This document shows positions 33,473 through 40,945 of a stretch of 64,000 nucleotides of DNA, one piece after another. Where the stretch lies: assembly GCF_017656155.1 (NCBI RefSeq), contig NZ_JACDOH010000003.1, forward strand, positions 186,001 to 250,000, written 5' to 3'. The stretch comes from Thermosyntropha sp. (GTDB lineage Bacteria; Bacillota; Syntrophomonadia; Syntrophomonadales; Syntrophomonadaceae). Every line of letters starts with the position of its first letter. Position 1 is the first letter of the stretch. A model generated the notes under the pieces. The model was not told where the DNA came from, searched no databases, and saw nothing but the letters and a program-made list of their open reading frames with translations. Both the position numbers and the translations under genes were made by a program.

Positions 33473-35725
33473 TTAAAAACCTCCCAAAATATCGCGGTTT
33501 TGTTCTAACTCTTTCTTAGTTAATTTACGCGGCTTACTTCTAACCCCAGCATCATAATCATGGGCATGAGCCCCCATAGGATGAGCTTTTGGCCTATTAT
33601 GGTCACTTGTATCAATATCTAATACAACTTTGCCTTCTGCATCATAAAATCGCCGTTGAAGAACATTCCCTTGAGTCCCTAGCCGGTCATAAACCGCATT
33701 TGGTTCAGCCGTTAACGGAAGACTACGAGCCCTAATTACTTTATCTGGTTTTATTATATCACCTGCTCCTGATGTTGGAATACTTCTTTCCGCAGTTATA
33801 AAACAATCACACCCCTTATGTAGCGGAGGATGTTTTTTATCACCTTTCCCCCGGACAATAAAAGGCGTGTCAATATCCACTACCTTACCATCAAGCCGCT
33901 TACACAAAGGACAGCTTGTACCGCTTGCCACCCATCTAACTTTCGTAATCCCGCAGGCTTTCCAGGTTAAAATCGCTACTGCCCCACCCATACGGATTGT
34001 TTCTTCCTGAGCGATCTCCTGCGGTCTAGTCTCCTTCCAGGTATCGAAGGTCTCCTGCAGGGCTTCCAGCTGGTCATTTCCTTCGGTTACGGCCTGTTCT
34101 AACGCCTCACGTAACTCTGTTATCGATGCACCAGTATGCCGCCATATATAATTTGTCATATACTCATCAACAAACTTTTTCAGTTCTCGGCTCATTCCCG
34201 ACTTACCGCCAACCTCTTCAGCAGCAGCCGCTTGGACAGCTTCCGCATATGCGGCAAAGGCCGGTTCCATTGTTTTACGGATAAACTCCTCATGCTCACG
34301 ATAAAAATCCGAGAGCCAGGCATCGAACAAAGTTAAATTGCGACTGCCCAGAACTTTTCTCGCCTGACGCATGATATCCGCTTCTTCCCGCTTTAAAACC
34401 CTAGTAACAGCATCAGCAAAAACGCGCTTGTAGCTATTTGCTATTCCCCTTCTAATATTAGCGGCCCTGGTCTCCGGAATGCTCCTCTGTTCACCCGGCT
34501 GGGGAATCGACCGGGCCGCTTGCTGTTTTCCCACCATATCAGCCGGCAACATATTCCCATTTACTAGGTATATTTTCCCCTGACCGTCTGGCAGAGGATT
34601 CATATTTTCTAATTCCCTTATATCATCTGCTGATAACCAGCCATTTTGGCGACCAATTGCATACGCTTCATAACGGGACTTGATATCCCCTCGCAGCAAC
34701 CCGTCAACCAAAAACTCCGCGAAATAAATGCTTCTTTCCCCCGGCAGGAATAAGTCTCGCTTAATAGCCTGCTCCCATCGCACCAGCCAGGGCCGAATGG
34801 TATGCACCACAAACTCAATAGACTGATGTTCTATGTTAGAAAAAGTGGCGCGTTCCAAGTCCCCTATCATGTGCGGCGGCACCCGAAAGATGCGGGCGAT
34901 TTCGTTCACCTGAAACTTGCGTGTCTCCAGATACTGGCTGTCCTCCGGCGGGATTCCCACCTGATGATACTTCAAGCCCTGCTCAAGAATCATCAAGCGG
35001 TGGCTCTTGCTAAGGCCTCCGTAAGCCTCCTGCACAGATTGCTTGAAACGCTGATATGCCTCTTCTTTCAAAGCTCCAGGGTATTCAATTATTCCACCGG
35101 GATGAGCGCCGTTACTGAAAAATCTCGCTCCGAATTCCTCGGTCGCCAGAGCCAATCCTATAGCTTCCCTTGCTAGACGGATAGGAGAATAACCTACTAT
35201 CCCATCGCCGGACAGACCACGAATATGCAATACCTGACCCGGCTTTAGCACAACATAGCTACCGTCGGGCAGCTGGTATTCGTACCGCAGTTCCCCCTGT
35301 TCCCGGACTACCTGCATCCTGTCAGGACGCAGTGGCCATAAAGCCTTTACTCTTCCTGCGCCATCCCGCTCTATTTCGGCAAAGGCATTCCCCCACAAAG
35401 CCAAATGCCCCATCAGAACCTCCCGAAACTCAAAACTGGTGAGTTCAGGATTGGGCAAATCATGCAGGATTGGGTAAAGATAATGGTCAGATGCCCTCTC
35501 TTTACCTCCCCCTGGCAACCTGCGGTATACAGGTAGCGGCAAACTGGCTACTGTTTCAGCCAGCACTCGCACGCACGCAAAAACCGCTGTGCTTTGCAAC
35601 GCAGTTGATGGGGTGACACTTACCCCGCTGGCGGCCTTGGTCCCTCCCAGGGCTTCAGTCAGCCAACTAGTTGGATTTGCCAAACTCCTTCGTTCGATAT
35701 AAATATTTGTGAATGGTATTCTCAC
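33473..35725 (-). CDS. Portal protein fused to MuF domain and C-terminal toxin-like domain
   Basis: A 750-residue fusion. Residues about 1-400 are an HK97-type portal (ALQSTAVFACVRVLAETVAS; GLSGDGIVGYSPIRLAREAI; FQVNEIARIFRVPPHMIGDL). Residues about 420-644 are a MuF/SPP1-gp7 head protein ending in the Cys/His motif CPLCKRLDGK...PPLHKGCDCF. Residues about 645-750 form a separate module with VYDRLGTQGNVLQRRFYDA, DIDTSDHNRPKAHP and a His-rich HAHDYD. This resembles C-terminal modules called polymorphic toxins (type-50/BECR-like) in other MuF proteins. GTG at 35725 overlaps the terminase stop. The portal role is certain; the toxin role is a hypothesis. Confidence 0.88.
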   Translation of the reverse strand: MRIPFTNIYIERRSLANPTSWLTEALGGTKAASGVSVTPSTALQSTAVFACVRVLAETVASLPLPVYRRLPGGGKERASDHYLYPILHDLPNPELTSFEFREVLMGHLALWGNAFAEIERDGAGRVKALWPLRPDRMQVVREQGELRYEYQLPDGSYVVLKPGQVLHIRGLSGDGIVGYSPIRLAREAIGLALATEEFGARFFSNGAHPGGIIEYPGALKEEAYQRFKQSVQEAYGGLSKSHRLMILEQGLKYHQVGIPPEDSQYLETRKFQVNEIARIFRVPPHMIGDLERATFSNIEHQSIEFVVHTIRPWLVRWEQAIKRDLFLPGERSIYFAEFLVDGLLRGDIKSRYEAYAIGRQNGWLSADDIRELENMNPLPDGQGKIYLVNGNMLPADMVGKQQAARSIPQPGEQRSIPETRAANIRRGIANSYKRVFADAVTRVLKREEADIMRQARKVLGSRNLTLFDAWLSDFYREHEEFIRKTMEPAFAAYAEAVQAAAAEEVGGKSGMSRELKKFVDEYMTNYIWRHTGASITELREALEQAVTEGNDQLEALQETFDTWKETRPQEIAQEETIRMGGAVAILTWKACGITKVRWVASGTSCPLCKRLDGKVVDIDTPFIVRGKGDKKHPPLHKGCDCFITAERSIPTSGAGDIIKPDKVIRARSLPLTAEPNAVYDRLGTQGNVLQRRFYDAEGKVVLDIDTSDHNRPKAHPMGAHAHDYDAGVRSKPRKLTKKELEQNRDILGGF

Positions 35726-37281
35726 AGGGTTATCACCCCCCTATCTTCATAAATTGACCGCTTGTTTTGTTCGTGTCTCATCGCTCTGTCTAAAGCCATC
35801 ACCAGTGCAACAATCCCATCTATTTTCCCTTGGCTTGTAGCTTTGTCCGGTTTCAAGTTCCCTGCCGGATCCTGCTTCACAGCCACATTGTCAGCCATCC
35901 ACCGCAGAACCGGGTTGCCGCCATGACAAATCTTCCTGGCCAGCAGCCGGCGTTCCAACTCTTTCATCGGCGTTGCCATGCTCATAAAACCTTGGCCCAT
36001 ACCTACTACCGTTAACCCTTCTTCATCCAATTCTATCGCCAGCTGATGAGCCTGGAATAAGCGGTCAATATTCAAATCAACTAACTGAAATGTCTCAGCA
36101 TCTCTCAATATCTGATCCTTGATGAAGCTGTAGTCAATTGCATCGCCCGGGGTTGTTTTTAAAAATCCTTGTTTTACCCATTTTATATACTGGTCACGGT
36201 ACCTGTTCTGACTGTTATTAAGCTGTGCTTCCGGCACCCAAAAGCGGCACAATACTTCCACCTTCTCCGGGTCCTCTTCATCAGGGAACACCATCACCCA
36301 GGCTGTAATATCTGAGACGCTGGAAAGGTCTAACCCGCCGTAGCAAACACGACCTTTGAGCTCTTCCTCAACTACCATGCCTGCATTTTCATCCCATAAC
36401 TGCAGACTTATCCAGCGGTTGATTTGCTGTGTCCAAACATTCAAATACAACCTTTTTACCGTGTTTTCATAAGACGGCATTTCAAGTGCTTTCTTGATTT
36501 CCTGCTGATAAAACTCCTCCTGGACCGTAAAACCCAGACTGGGGTTGGCTTTTTTCCAGGTCTCAAGTTTAGTCCAGTCATCATCTTCATCGGCTGCAAA
36601 TATGGCCGGATAAAAAGACGGGTCTTGTATTAACCCGTCTCTGACTTTGCAGGCATACTCATGTAATTCCCAACAAATAGAGTTTCTATCATATCCTGCA
36701 GTAGTTATAGCTACTATCAAAGGTTGAGTCCTAGCTCCTGTTGATGTCGTTAAGGTATCCCATAACTCACGGTTGGGCTGGACATGCAATTCGTCGAAAA
36801 TTATGCCGTGTGCGTTCAACCCGTGTTTGGTTGGTGCATCGGCTGAAAGGACCTTGTAGGTCGCCCCCAATCGAGGCACAAATATGGCGCGTTTATAAAC
36901 CTCAGCATACCGGGATAATTCCGGCGACCCCAATACCATAGCTTTGGCCTGCTCAAATACTATACTAGCCTGGTCCCGGTCCGCAGCTGCACTGTAAACT
37001 TCTGCCCCAGGTTCGCCTTCAAAAAGCAGGTACAGTGCTATGCCGCTAGCTAGAGTTGACTTTCCGGCTTTTCTGGGGACTTCTATATACACCGTTCGAT
37101 ATTGGCGGGTCCCATCTGGCCGCAGAGTCCCAAATATATCCCTGATGATTTTCTCCTGCCAGGGGAGCAACTCAAAAGACCTCCCTGCCCAACGGCCTTT
37201 GGTATGCCTCAATGCTTTGAAAAATGCAACTGCTTGGTCAGCTTTGAGTTGACCAAATTTTTTCAAGGATTCCTTCTTCAT
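35722..37281 (-). CDS. terL: Terminase large subunit
   Basis: A 519-residue DNA-packaging motor. The N-terminal ATPase has Walker A in EVPRKAGKSTLASG (about 67-80) and Walker B IIFDELHV; the C-terminal nuclease begins with the metal-binding Asp in YGGLDLSSVSD. It cleaves concatemeric DNA and pumps it into the prohead. The ATG at 37281 lies inside the TerS gene (44-bp overlap) behind GAGGTG, and the 3' end overlaps the portal start. Confidence 0.93.
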   Translation of the reverse strand: MKKESLKKFGQLKADQAVAFFKALRHTKGRWAGRSFELLPWQEKIIRDIFGTLRPDGTRQYRTVYIEVPRKAGKSTLASGIALYLLFEGEPGAEVYSAAADRDQASIVFEQAKAMVLGSPELSRYAEVYKRAIFVPRLGATYKVLSADAPTKHGLNAHGIIFDELHVQPNRELWDTLTTSTGARTQPLIVAITTAGYDRNSICWELHEYACKVRDGLIQDPSFYPAIFAADEDDDWTKLETWKKANPSLGFTVQEEFYQQEIKKALEMPSYENTVKRLYLNVWTQQINRWISLQLWDENAGMVVEEELKGRVCYGGLDLSSVSDITAWVMVFPDEEDPEKVEVLCRFWVPEAQLNNSQNRYRDQYIKWVKQGFLKTTPGDAIDYSFIKDQILRDAETFQLVDLNIDRLFQAHQLAIELDEEGLTVVGMGQGFMSMATPMKELERRLLARKICHGGNPVLRWMADNVAVKQDPAGNLKPDKATSQGKIDGIVALVMALDRAMRHEQNKRSIYEDRGVITL

Positions 37282-37702
37282 CGTTCTTCACCTCTACCGA
37301 CAGCCGGCTGCGGCTGGCAGGGCTGAGACCAAACTCATTGGCCAACAATCGCACCGAATGTTCGGCCTTTTCAACCGACACCTCAGCCCGACGGATTACT
37401 TCTATGTCGTCAGCTTCTTTTAATACCTTCTTTAGTCTCTTGTTAGCATGACAATATCGACTCCATGCTTGACAGTAAGATATAAACATTTCCATGTCTG
37501 CTTCAGTCAACAACCCCAATCTCTCAAGGATAGGCACGTTCCTCTGCCAACACTGCTTGGCATACCGGTCTAACCCTTTTGGCATTTCAGGAGCAATAGG
37601 CGTTGGTTGGGGTTCGTTTGCCGGCATCCGATCTTTTCTTGCTGTGCCTTGTAAAACTTTCAGTTTTGTTGGTTTTTTGTTATGACATCCACCTTTTGGC
37701 AT
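37238..37702 (-). CDS. terS: Terminase small subunit, P27 family
   Basis: A 154-residue DNA-recognition subunit. The start MPKGGCHNKKPTKLKVLQGT followed by P-rich PTPIAPEMPKGLDRYAKQCW is the typical P27 opening, with FGLSPASRSRLS near the C-terminus. The ATG at 37702 is preceded by AGGGTGATAAAA. Together with TerL it would act at a cos site; the HNH gene just upstream is a usual companion of that packaging type. Confidence 0.9.
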   Translation of the reverse strand: MPKGGCHNKKPTKLKVLQGTARKDRMPANEPQPTPIAPEMPKGLDRYAKQCWQRNVPILERLGLLTEADMEMFISYCQAWSRYCHANKRLKKVLKEADDIEVIRRAEVSVEKAEHSVRLLANEFGLSPASRSRLSVEVKNDEEGILEKIWSTQS

Positions 37703-37779
37703 TTTTATCACCCTATTTTTAGAAATTTCTGACTGACAATATATGTTCGAACCTGGCCGCGCGGTCTTTAGCAGCCAGG

Positions 37780-38154
37780 CTACAGAGATTTACATCCCCC
37801 TACCCCCTTGCGGCCAAAAGCTTGTTCCTTGGCTGTGTGCCGGGAATGACAAGAATGGCACAAGGGTTCAAGGTTCTCTCTTCGTACATCTCTAACATCA
37901 CCGTTTACGTGATGTACGTCTGTTGCAGGAGTTACTCTACCCTGCCTCATACATTCTCTACATAGCGGCTCTTCTTTTAGCACCATTTCTCTTATTCTTC
38001 GCCACCTAACGTCATAACCCCGACTAGCTGCACTACCTCGCTTCTCATCCTGCTGCCGCCAATATTGCTTTTGATGCTTCTCGCAATACCGCCCTGTGCT
38101 AACCAACTCAGGACAGCCTGGATAAGCACAAGGTCGTTTTATTTTACTCGCCAT
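37780..38154 (-). CDS. HNH endonuclease
   Basis: A 124-residue HNH nuclease that assists terminase in cos cleavage in many HK97-type phages. Two zinc-binding pairs are visible (CAYPGCPEL and CRECMRQGR; CHSCHSRHT), with the catalytic motif TDVHHVNGDVRDVRRENLEP. The ATG at 38154 follows GACGAGGTGATAGT. It is the first gene after the early-operon terminator and so the probable first late gene. Confidence 0.92.
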   Translation of the reverse strand: MASKIKRPCAYPGCPELVSTGRYCEKHQKQYWRQQDEKRGSAASRGYDVRWRRIREMVLKEEPLCRECMRQGRVTPATDVHHVNGDVRDVRRENLEPLCHSCHSRHTAKEQAFGRKGVGGCKSL

Positions 38155-38249
38155 ACTATCACCTCGTCCCCTGTCCCACCCCTACAATACATATCTGGGA
38201 CGTTCTTCCCTCCTGCCTGTCCTAATTCAGGCAGGCAACCTTCAGGTAA

Positions 38250-38283
38250 TCAAAAAGCCCGGGATTTCCTGCCCCGGGCTTTC
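38250..38283 (-). terminator. Terminator separating early and late regions
   Basis: AAGCCCGGG/CCCGGGCTT stem with a TTTTT tail on the minus strand, between the 44-residue early protein gene and the HNH gene. It would end early transcription unless the late regulator or a new promoter takes over. Confidence 0.85.
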
Positions 38284-38333
38284 GGCTTTGTTTTGCTATT
38301 TTAATTATATATGGCCGCCAGTATCACATTCTA

Positions 38334-38468
38334 TCACATCTTTTTAATATCTATCCTAATAATACCATTCTTGAGATCGTATATTTTAAACCCCTCACCA
38401 GTAGCCTTTTGAATTACTCCTTGTTTAACAAGTTCATATAATTTTTGCATCTCCTGAAAATTAACCAT
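38334..38468 (-). CDS. Small protein of the late-control region
   Basis: A 44-residue protein, MVNFQEMQKLYELVKQGVIQ at the start and a basic end (IRIDIKKM). The start is strongly supported by AGGAGGTGAAGTTTTT before the ATG at 38468. It lies just downstream of the late regulator and before the terminator. Possibly a cofactor or a short DNA-binding helix pair; unknown. Confidence 0.6.
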   Translation of the reverse strand: MVNFQEMQKLYELVKQGVIQKATGEGFKIYDLKNGIIRIDIKKM

Positions 38469-38493
38469 AAAAACTTCACCTCCTACACTCTTT

Positions 38494-38979
38494 CTAACAA
38501 ATTTTCACCTCTCTCAAAGCTTTAGCATGAAGCCGGTGAATATGCTGCCAACTATACCCCATCTCCACTGCTATCTCTTCCCATGTTTTACAATCAATGT
38601 ATCTGTATTGTAAAAGTAACCTTAATTTATCATCCTTTATCTGTTCTATCTTTTGCTTTATTTCATTTCGTATATCAATCAACTGATCTATATCTTCGTT
38701 AACCTCTTGTTCTAAATCCACAATTTTAGCTATGATATCATCTAGTCTCATATCTCTCCCGGCATTTTTGGATTTTGGCTCACGTGTATAAACTGCTGTA
38801 ACTCTTTCCAACCTATTTCGCCAATATGCGATTTCCCCTAGCTTTCTTTCTATCTCTTTATCTAAAAAAGCATATCTCTTTAAAAACATAATTTTGTCCT
38901 GATTCTTCTTAGATGTTTTTCTTTTATTAGTTATACTCCTATCAGCCGCTACAAGCCCCGCTTCTGAAAATAGTGCCAT
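38494..38979 (-). CDS. Late-gene transcriptional regulator, sigma-70 region 4-like (DUF1492/ArpU-like)
   Basis: A 161-residue protein with a coiled-coil middle (IVDLEQEVNEDIDQLIDIRN) and a C-terminal helix-turn-helix (LLLQYRYIDCKTWEEIAVEM and GYSWQHIHRLHAKALRE), the pattern of DUF1492/ArpU-type phage activators. It stands at the end of the early operon, where regulators that switch on packaging and structural genes are found. The ATG at 38979 follows CGGAGGTG with 7-nt spacing, better than the in-frame GTG upstream. Confidence 0.85.
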   Translation of the reverse strand: MALFSEAGLVAADRSITNKRKTSKKNQDKIMFLKRYAFLDKEIERKLGEIAYWRNRLERVTAVYTREPKSKNAGRDMRLDDIIAKIVDLEQEVNEDIDQLIDIRNEIKQKIEQIKDDKLRLLLQYRYIDCKTWEEIAVEMGYSWQHIHRLHAKALREVKIC

Positions 38980-39038
38980 TCTCTGCACCTCCGTATTTAA
39001 ACTATTGCCCTTAAGATGATGCTGTTTATCAAAACAGA

Positions 39039-39836
39039 TTATTTCGCTATCCCCCCTGGTACTTCCATATCTTTTAATGCGCCTACCAGGGTTAGTTTAT
39101 CTTTTGCTGATAAGTCCCGGAATTTATAATTGCTTAAAAATAATTCTATTAAAGATAATTTTATTTGATCTAAATCGTATGTAACTGCGACCGTTGCGTT
39201 ATAACTTTTTTCTTTCTCTGGATACTTCTTAAAACATTCAGCACAAACTACTTTAGGCCTATCTACCTGGTAGAATCCAGGCTCGATAAATATATCCTCT
39301 CCGTCCTTCAATACAACTCCGCAATCATCGCAAGTATTGCACTCATCATCCTTGTCCTCAAGTTCTTCAACAAGTACAGCTTGCCTAGTAGACTCTTGGT
39401 TTTCCTGGCTTTCAACCAACTTAGAGTTTAATTCTGGCTCTGGATGCTGATTTCCTGATTTTGCTTTTTGTTTTTCACGCCATATTTTGCAATAAAGTTT
39501 ATTTTTGTCTATTTTAAAAGCCTCTGCTATTTCTCCAATCTTTTGCCCCTCTTGAAGGCGCTTTTCGACTTCTGGCCAAAGAACGTCCCAATCAATACGA
39601 TCCATACTATTATCTTCCTCCTCTCCAAAATTCTCAAAATTAATTTTTAGTATTTTAGCTTGACCACTATGTAAATCATTAATTAGTATCGTATCCGGAT
39701 AGTTTTCCCCGTCAATTGCAATTAATTTTCCTGTTATTTGTCTCACTACCCCTTTTTTAATTTCTCTTCTACGTGGAGTAACTAAACTTATATATTCTAT
39801 TTCGTCCCCAGGCTTTATAGCCGATATATCTATCAC
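39039..39836 (-). CDS. Uncharacterised zinc-binding phage protein
   Basis: A 265-residue protein without a recognised family. The N-terminus looks like a small beta-barrel (IKPGDEIEYISLVTPRRREI). Residues about 78-115 resemble a helix-turn-helix (DVLWPEVEKRLQEGQKIGEI). Residues about 167-205 contain CNTCDDCGVVL and CAECFKKYPEK, a likely zinc finger. The GTG at 39836 overlaps the VRR-NUC stop by one base. It belongs to the early operon between VRR-NUC and the late regulator; a DNA-binding role is plausible. Confidence 0.7.
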   Translation of the reverse strand: MIDISAIKPGDEIEYISLVTPRRREIKKGVVRQITGKLIAIDGENYPDTILINDLHSGQAKILKINFENFGEEEDNSMDRIDWDVLWPEVEKRLQEGQKIGEIAEAFKIDKNKLYCKIWREKQKAKSGNQHPEPELNSKLVESQENQESTRQAVLVEELEDKDDECNTCDDCGVVLKDGEDIFIEPGFYQVDRPKVVCAECFKKYPEKEKSYNATVAVTYDLDQIKLSLIELFLSNYKFRDLSAKDKLTLVGALKDMEVPGGIAK

Positions 39837-40234
39837 TAAATATTTCCCCCTTTCAATTTTTCTTGAAAAAGCTCCTTCACTTCATCCACACTATGAACTA
39901 CCCCTACTACAGCACCCGCATCTGCCCATTTCTGGAGCATAGCTTGTTGCAACTTAGTCACTCTATTGTTCCCCGGGCGTTTAACTTCAAGTTTTATACT
40001 TTGTCCGCAATACACGCAATCTATATCAGGCTCTCCCGCACGTTTGGCATCACCGCTGGTTTTTATTGCACGACAGTTGTCCAAACTGTTTAAGTACTTT
40101 ATGATGTTTTTTACAACCGTAGATTCCAAAGGTTGTTTTTTTATTCCAGCTCTTTCAGTAATTGCATTAGTATTTTCCCTTTGGGTACCAGATATTTCTC
40201 CCTCGCTTTCTTGTACTCTTCTTCGTTTGGCCAT
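39836..40234 (-). CDS. VRR-NUC domain nuclease
   Basis: A 132-residue nuclease of the PD-(D/E)XK group. GEPDIDCVYCGQSIKLEVKR supplies the catalytic D...ExK, and QQAMLQKWADAGAVVGVVHS is the typical C-terminal part. Phage VRR-NUC proteins may resolve branched DNA during replication or packaging. The ATG at 40234 follows GGGGGTGTTAGG and lies inside the upstream gene, a 94-bp overlap. About 50 N-terminal residues precede the domain. Confidence 0.88.
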   Translation of the reverse strand: MAKRRRVQESEGEISGTQRENTNAITERAGIKKQPLESTVVKNIIKYLNSLDNCRAIKTSGDAKRAGEPDIDCVYCGQSIKLEVKRPGNNRVTKLQQAMLQKWADAGAVVGVVHSVDEVKELFQEKLKGGNI

Positions 40235-40605
40235 CCTAACACCCCCAATATTGGTTCTATTCTATATTTATACTGGTCTTTTCCACTAGCAACCAAGCGG
40301 CATCCTTGTGCTCGGAATCCTTGTAAAGTTATAGCTAATTCTTTGTCTTTTTTCCAAGCTGCAGCAAAAAGTTGTAACCAAAGTAAATGTTCTACCCCTC
40401 CCTCAATACCTTCTGCTAGATCAGGTCGTGGATCTTTCAGAATTAATACTTCCTGAAAACCGCTATTATCCCATTTTGAAAATGGTGGTATATCTATCTC
40501 TTCTTTTGTTCTATATTCCTGGGTTTCTTTATCTAGGAACGGAACATATACCTCCTTATCCTCGTCTTTTGATTTTTTTATTTCCTTATTAATTTTTTCC
40601 AACAT
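40141..40605 (-). CDS. Uncharacterised early phage protein
   Basis: A 154-residue soluble protein with a lysine-rich start (EKINKEIKKSKDEDKEVYVP) and recognisable blocks ILKDPRPDLAEGIEGGVEHL and LLWLQLFAAAWKKDKELAIT. The ATG at 40605 follows GGAGGGAAGGGAAA. It is the first gene downstream of the repeat-rich origin candidate and overlaps VRR-NUC. No family is recognised; recombination or replication support is possible. Confidence 0.65.
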   Translation of the reverse strand: MLEKINKEIKKSKDEDKEVYVPFLDKETQEYRTKEEIDIPPFSKWDNSGFQEVLILKDPRPDLAEGIEGGVEHLLWLQLFAAAWKKDKELAITLQGFRAQGCRLVASGKDQYKYRIEPILGVLGWPNEEEYKKAREKYLVPKGKILMQLLKELE

Positions 40606-40627
40606 TTTCCCTTCCCTCCAAATCTTT

Positions 40628-40942
40628 TGTTCCCCAAGTTCCCCTACAAATTAAATAGAAGAAGTTTAAGGGGAACACTCTCAAACGCCTTTTTTAAGGC
40701 ATTTATCACTTCCTGTTCTCCCTGTTCCCCTGTTCCCCAGGAAAATTATAGAAATATATTTTTATATATACCCTTACACAAAAACTCTCTCTTTTCATAA
40801 AAGGGTGTTGCGTATATATATGTTTTTTTTATTTTTTAGGGGAACAGGGGAACACACATATATATAACCTCGATTTTTTCTAGGCTCAAGGCTGTTCCCC
40901 AAGTGGTTTTTTTTTGGGGAACAATGGAGAACAAGGGGAACA
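40628..40942. repeat. Iteron-like cluster of GGGGAACA, candidate replication origin
   Basis: The 340-bp gene-free gap after the primase/helicase gene holds 12 copies of GGGGAACA or its complement TGTTCCCC. Nine are exact and three have one mismatch (40637, 40714, 40926). Starts: 40628, 40637, 40670, 40714, 40723, 40731, 40839, 40847, 40893, 40916, 40926, 40935. They flank AT-rich tracts (40745-40775 and 40812-40838). Clustered short repeats beside an AT-rich segment and next to replication genes is the usual design of an initiator-dependent origin. Function is inferred. Confidence 0.7.
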
Positions 40943-40945
40943 AAA

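Noticed and set aside
35722-35760. Internal frameshift between TerL and portal
   Set aside because: The overlap GTGA is an ordinary stop-start coupling; both proteins are full length.
40628-40942. CRISPR array
   Set aside because: The repeats are only 8 bp, occur in both orientations and have irregular spacing, with no spacer-length pattern or cas genes.
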